Of a DNA stretch of 6,840 nt, positions 5,982 to 6,840 are shown piece after piece. Position 1 is the stretch's first letter. The number at the start of each line of letters is the position of its first letter. This DNA is from JANNVZ01 sp031418455 (GTDB taxonomy: Bacteria; Bacteroidota; Bacteroidia; Flavobacteriales_D; Sanyastnellaceae): assembly GCA_031418455.1 (NCBI GenBank), contig JANOXJ010000103.1:1-6840 (forward strand), written 5' to 3'. Position numbers and translations under genes: made by a program. The notes under the pieces were generated by a model that was not told the origin of the DNA, ran no database searches, and saw only the letters and a list, made by a program, of their open reading frames with translations.

Positions 5982-6076
5982 ACGGTTGGCAGCTGAAAGA
6001 ACTTGGCGGTTTTTACCATCCCGTTAGCTATCGGGGTAAATCGAAGTGGAACTTTGTTTAAGCCTTATGTTAGCTG
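5982..6076 (-). repeat. attC-like imperfect palindromic repeat, copy 1
   Basis: Bases 5982-6068 match 6753-6840 at about 86%, with 12 differences including one gap. The stretch 6037-6068 is identical over 32 bases. At the centre, CCCG-T-TAGCTA-T-CGGG (6020-6035) is palindromic apart from one T-T pair. Further short complementary blocks flank it, with unequal gaps on the two arms. On the minus strand the element opens with CAGCTAAC (6076-6069) and ends near CCGTAAAAGC, where copy 2 has CCGTTATAAGCC, so this end appears degenerate. The last 14 codons and the stop of the lipoprotein ORF lie inside it. Confidence 0.75.
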
Positions 6077-6719
6077 TTTTTTTTCTCTGTCTAACAAATA
6101 TTTCACTGTCAGTAAAGCCATCATTTTTTATAAATTCTTTAAACTGCTTTTTTGTCGCTGTAAACTTGTAAGGAGGAATTGTGTCTACCGCAGTTTCTGT
6201 AATTTCCTTTAGATTCTCGATGTCTTGTTTTGTCGATATGCGACTTATAACAAGTTGTCCTTTTAGCAATTGGATTTTTTTGACTTCCCAACTTGTTTTG
6301 TCGTAACAAGTATTTATAAAATAATATCCTTTGAATTTTCTAACAACATTGTCATAGTCTATTTGAAATAATGTGTCAATGTAATGAACGTGATTTATTA
6401 AACTGTCACCGTCACGCTTTATTAAAGTCTTTTCATTTGTTCTTAAGTCAATAATTGTGTCCCCTGAAAGTCGAGCTGTGCTGTCAAGTTGGTTTGGATG
6501 TACTTTGAAGTCAAAGTCGTAAATTCTTTGAATTAGTTTGTCGCTTATATTGAGTGTTGAATTGTCTTCAAGGCTCAAATATTGTCCTTGTAAACGCTTT
6601 GGAAATTTAGACAAATTGTCTGTGTCTGTCGGCTGTGGTTCATTAAAAGTCACAGTTGGTTCACAAGCAAACAAACTTGTCAGAATGATAAATGTCGATA
6701 TTAGGTTCAGTCGTTTCAT
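6024..6719 (-). CDS. Predicted lipoprotein of unknown function
   Basis: I do not recognise a function. The 231-residue product begins with a lipoprotein signal: MKR, a hydrophobic stretch LISTFIILTSLFA, then C19 in a SLFAC lipobox followed by EPTV. The mature protein is therefore probably anchored in the outer membrane or periplasmic leaflet. The rest is polar, with alternating strand-like segments (GQYLSLEDNSTLNISD, KTLIKRDGDSLINH, KFKGYYFINTCYDKTSWEVK) suggesting a beta-rich fold. No repeats, membrane segments or catalytic motif stand out. The Lys-rich region KKQFKEFIKNDGFTDSEIFVR looks like the natural C-terminal end. The final residues, about LKQSSTSIYPDS, are encoded by the attC-like repeat and were probably acquired with it. 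The gene lies alone between two repeat copies, and its composition (many TTTG/TTGTC strings on the plus strand) differs from its neighbours, which suggests an accessory, transferred gene. Confidence 0.75.
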   Translation of the reverse strand: MKRLNLISTFIILTSLFACEPTVTFNEPQPTDTDNLSKFPKRLQGQYLSLEDNSTLNISDKLIQRIYDFDFKVHPNQLDSTARLSGDTIIDLRTNEKTLIKRDGDSLINHVHYIDTLFQIDYDNVVRKFKGYYFINTCYDKTSWEVKKIQLLKGQLVISRISTKQDIENLKEITETAVDTIPPYKFTATKKQFKEFIKNDGFTDSEIFVRQRKKTANIRLKQSSTSIYPDS

Positions 6720-6744
6720 TATCTGTTGTGTGTCGTCTTAAAAT

Positions 6745-6840
6745 GGCTTATAACGGTTTTGCAGTTACAAGAACTTGGCTATTTACACCATCCTGATAGC
6801 TATCGGGATAAATCGAAGTGGAACTTTGTTTAAGCCTTAT
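6745..6840 (-). repeat. attC-like imperfect palindromic repeat, copy 2, cut by the window edge
   Basis: This is the better preserved copy. The centre ATCC-T-GATAGCTATC-G-GGAT (6790-6809) is palindromic except for one T/G pair. Outward, ATTT (6781-6784) pairs with AAAT (6810-6813), ACTT (6773-6776) with AAGT (6816-6819) and ACAA (6767-6770) with TTGT (6826-6829). The left arm has more unpaired bases than the right. TAAC (6751-6754) would pair with the GTTA that follows the repeat in copy 1 but lies beyond the window here. GGCTTATAACG (6745-6755) gives the minus-strand core CGTTATAAGCC. Confidence 0.75.

Larger units (their letters stand above)
5982..6755 (-). mobile_element. Putative integron-type gene cassette carrying a lipoprotein gene
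   Basis: On the minus strand the order is CGTTATAAGCC (6755-6745, core-like end of repeat copy 2), a 34-base leader, the ATG at 6719, one ORF, then CTAAC and a roughly 90-base imperfect palindrome (copy 1) that contains the ORF stop. One promoterless-looking gene between two same-orientation sites, with a stop inside the downstream site, is the classical cassette plan. The cores deviate from the textbook RYYYAAC/GTTRRRY (AGCTAAC and GTTATAA), and no integrase is in view. A passive transposable repeat unit or repeat-mediated duplication are alternatives. Confidence 0.4.

Noticed and set aside
5905..5990. A tRNA on the minus strand, suggested by TGCAAATCC resembling a T-arm
   Set aside because: The T-loop has G where TTC requires T, the T-stem is broken, and no consistent anticodon stem with a 7-base loop or 7-base acceptor stem can be formed.
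5864..6061. Plus-strand 65-codon reading frame with CTSC, resembling a zinc ribbon
   Set aside because: It spans two inverted repeats and the first 80 bases of the attC-like repeat. Its tail is repeat sequence (KSKWNFV), it has only two closely spaced cysteines plus one later, and nothing suggests a start signal. It is treated as non-coding.

Overview
The window looks like a chromosomal piece from a Bacteroidota bacterium, probably near the Chitinophagales/Sphingobacteriales. The evidence is a periplasmic S9 peptidase with a Bacteroidota-style sequence, TAnnTTTG-type -7 promoter boxes placed almost on top of start codons, no Shine-Dalgarno sequences, AT-rich spacers, and families of short periodic intergenic repeats. 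The taxonomic placement is inference from style, not from a marker gene.

Layout. A secreted DPP IV/prolyl tripeptidyl peptidase-like serine protease (2-2134, +) enters from the left edge and lacks only its first codon(s). A 395-base spacer (2135-2529) has no gene. It is built from three kinds of short periodic repeat (periods of 7, 9 and 10 bases), arranged as two successive modules. Next come a family 9 glycosyltransferase of the LPS heptosyltransferase type (2530-3534, +), a convergent hotdog-fold acyl-CoA thioesterase (3551-4084, -), a divergent HemJ-type protoporphyrinogen IX oxidase (4175-4717, +), and a convergent AI-2E/PerM-family membrane protein (4785-5828, -). These are ordinary single-gene units with no shared pathway. 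They touch the cell envelope (peptide uptake, LPS core, membrane transport) and core metabolism (CoA thioesters, haem).

The right-hand end (about 5890-6840) is accessory. A gene for an unrecognised lipoprotein (6024-6719, -) lies between two direct copies, 772 bases apart, of a roughly 90-base imperfectly palindromic repeat. The second copy is cut by the window edge. Read on the minus strand, the order is core-like GTTATAAGCC, a short leader, the ORF, then the CTAAC end of the repeat, with the ORF stop inside the repeat. This is how an integron-type gene cassette with its attC site is organised. No integrase is in view, so it is a hypothesis, but it is the most interesting feature here. Left of it are two more inverted repeats that may be debris of another element.
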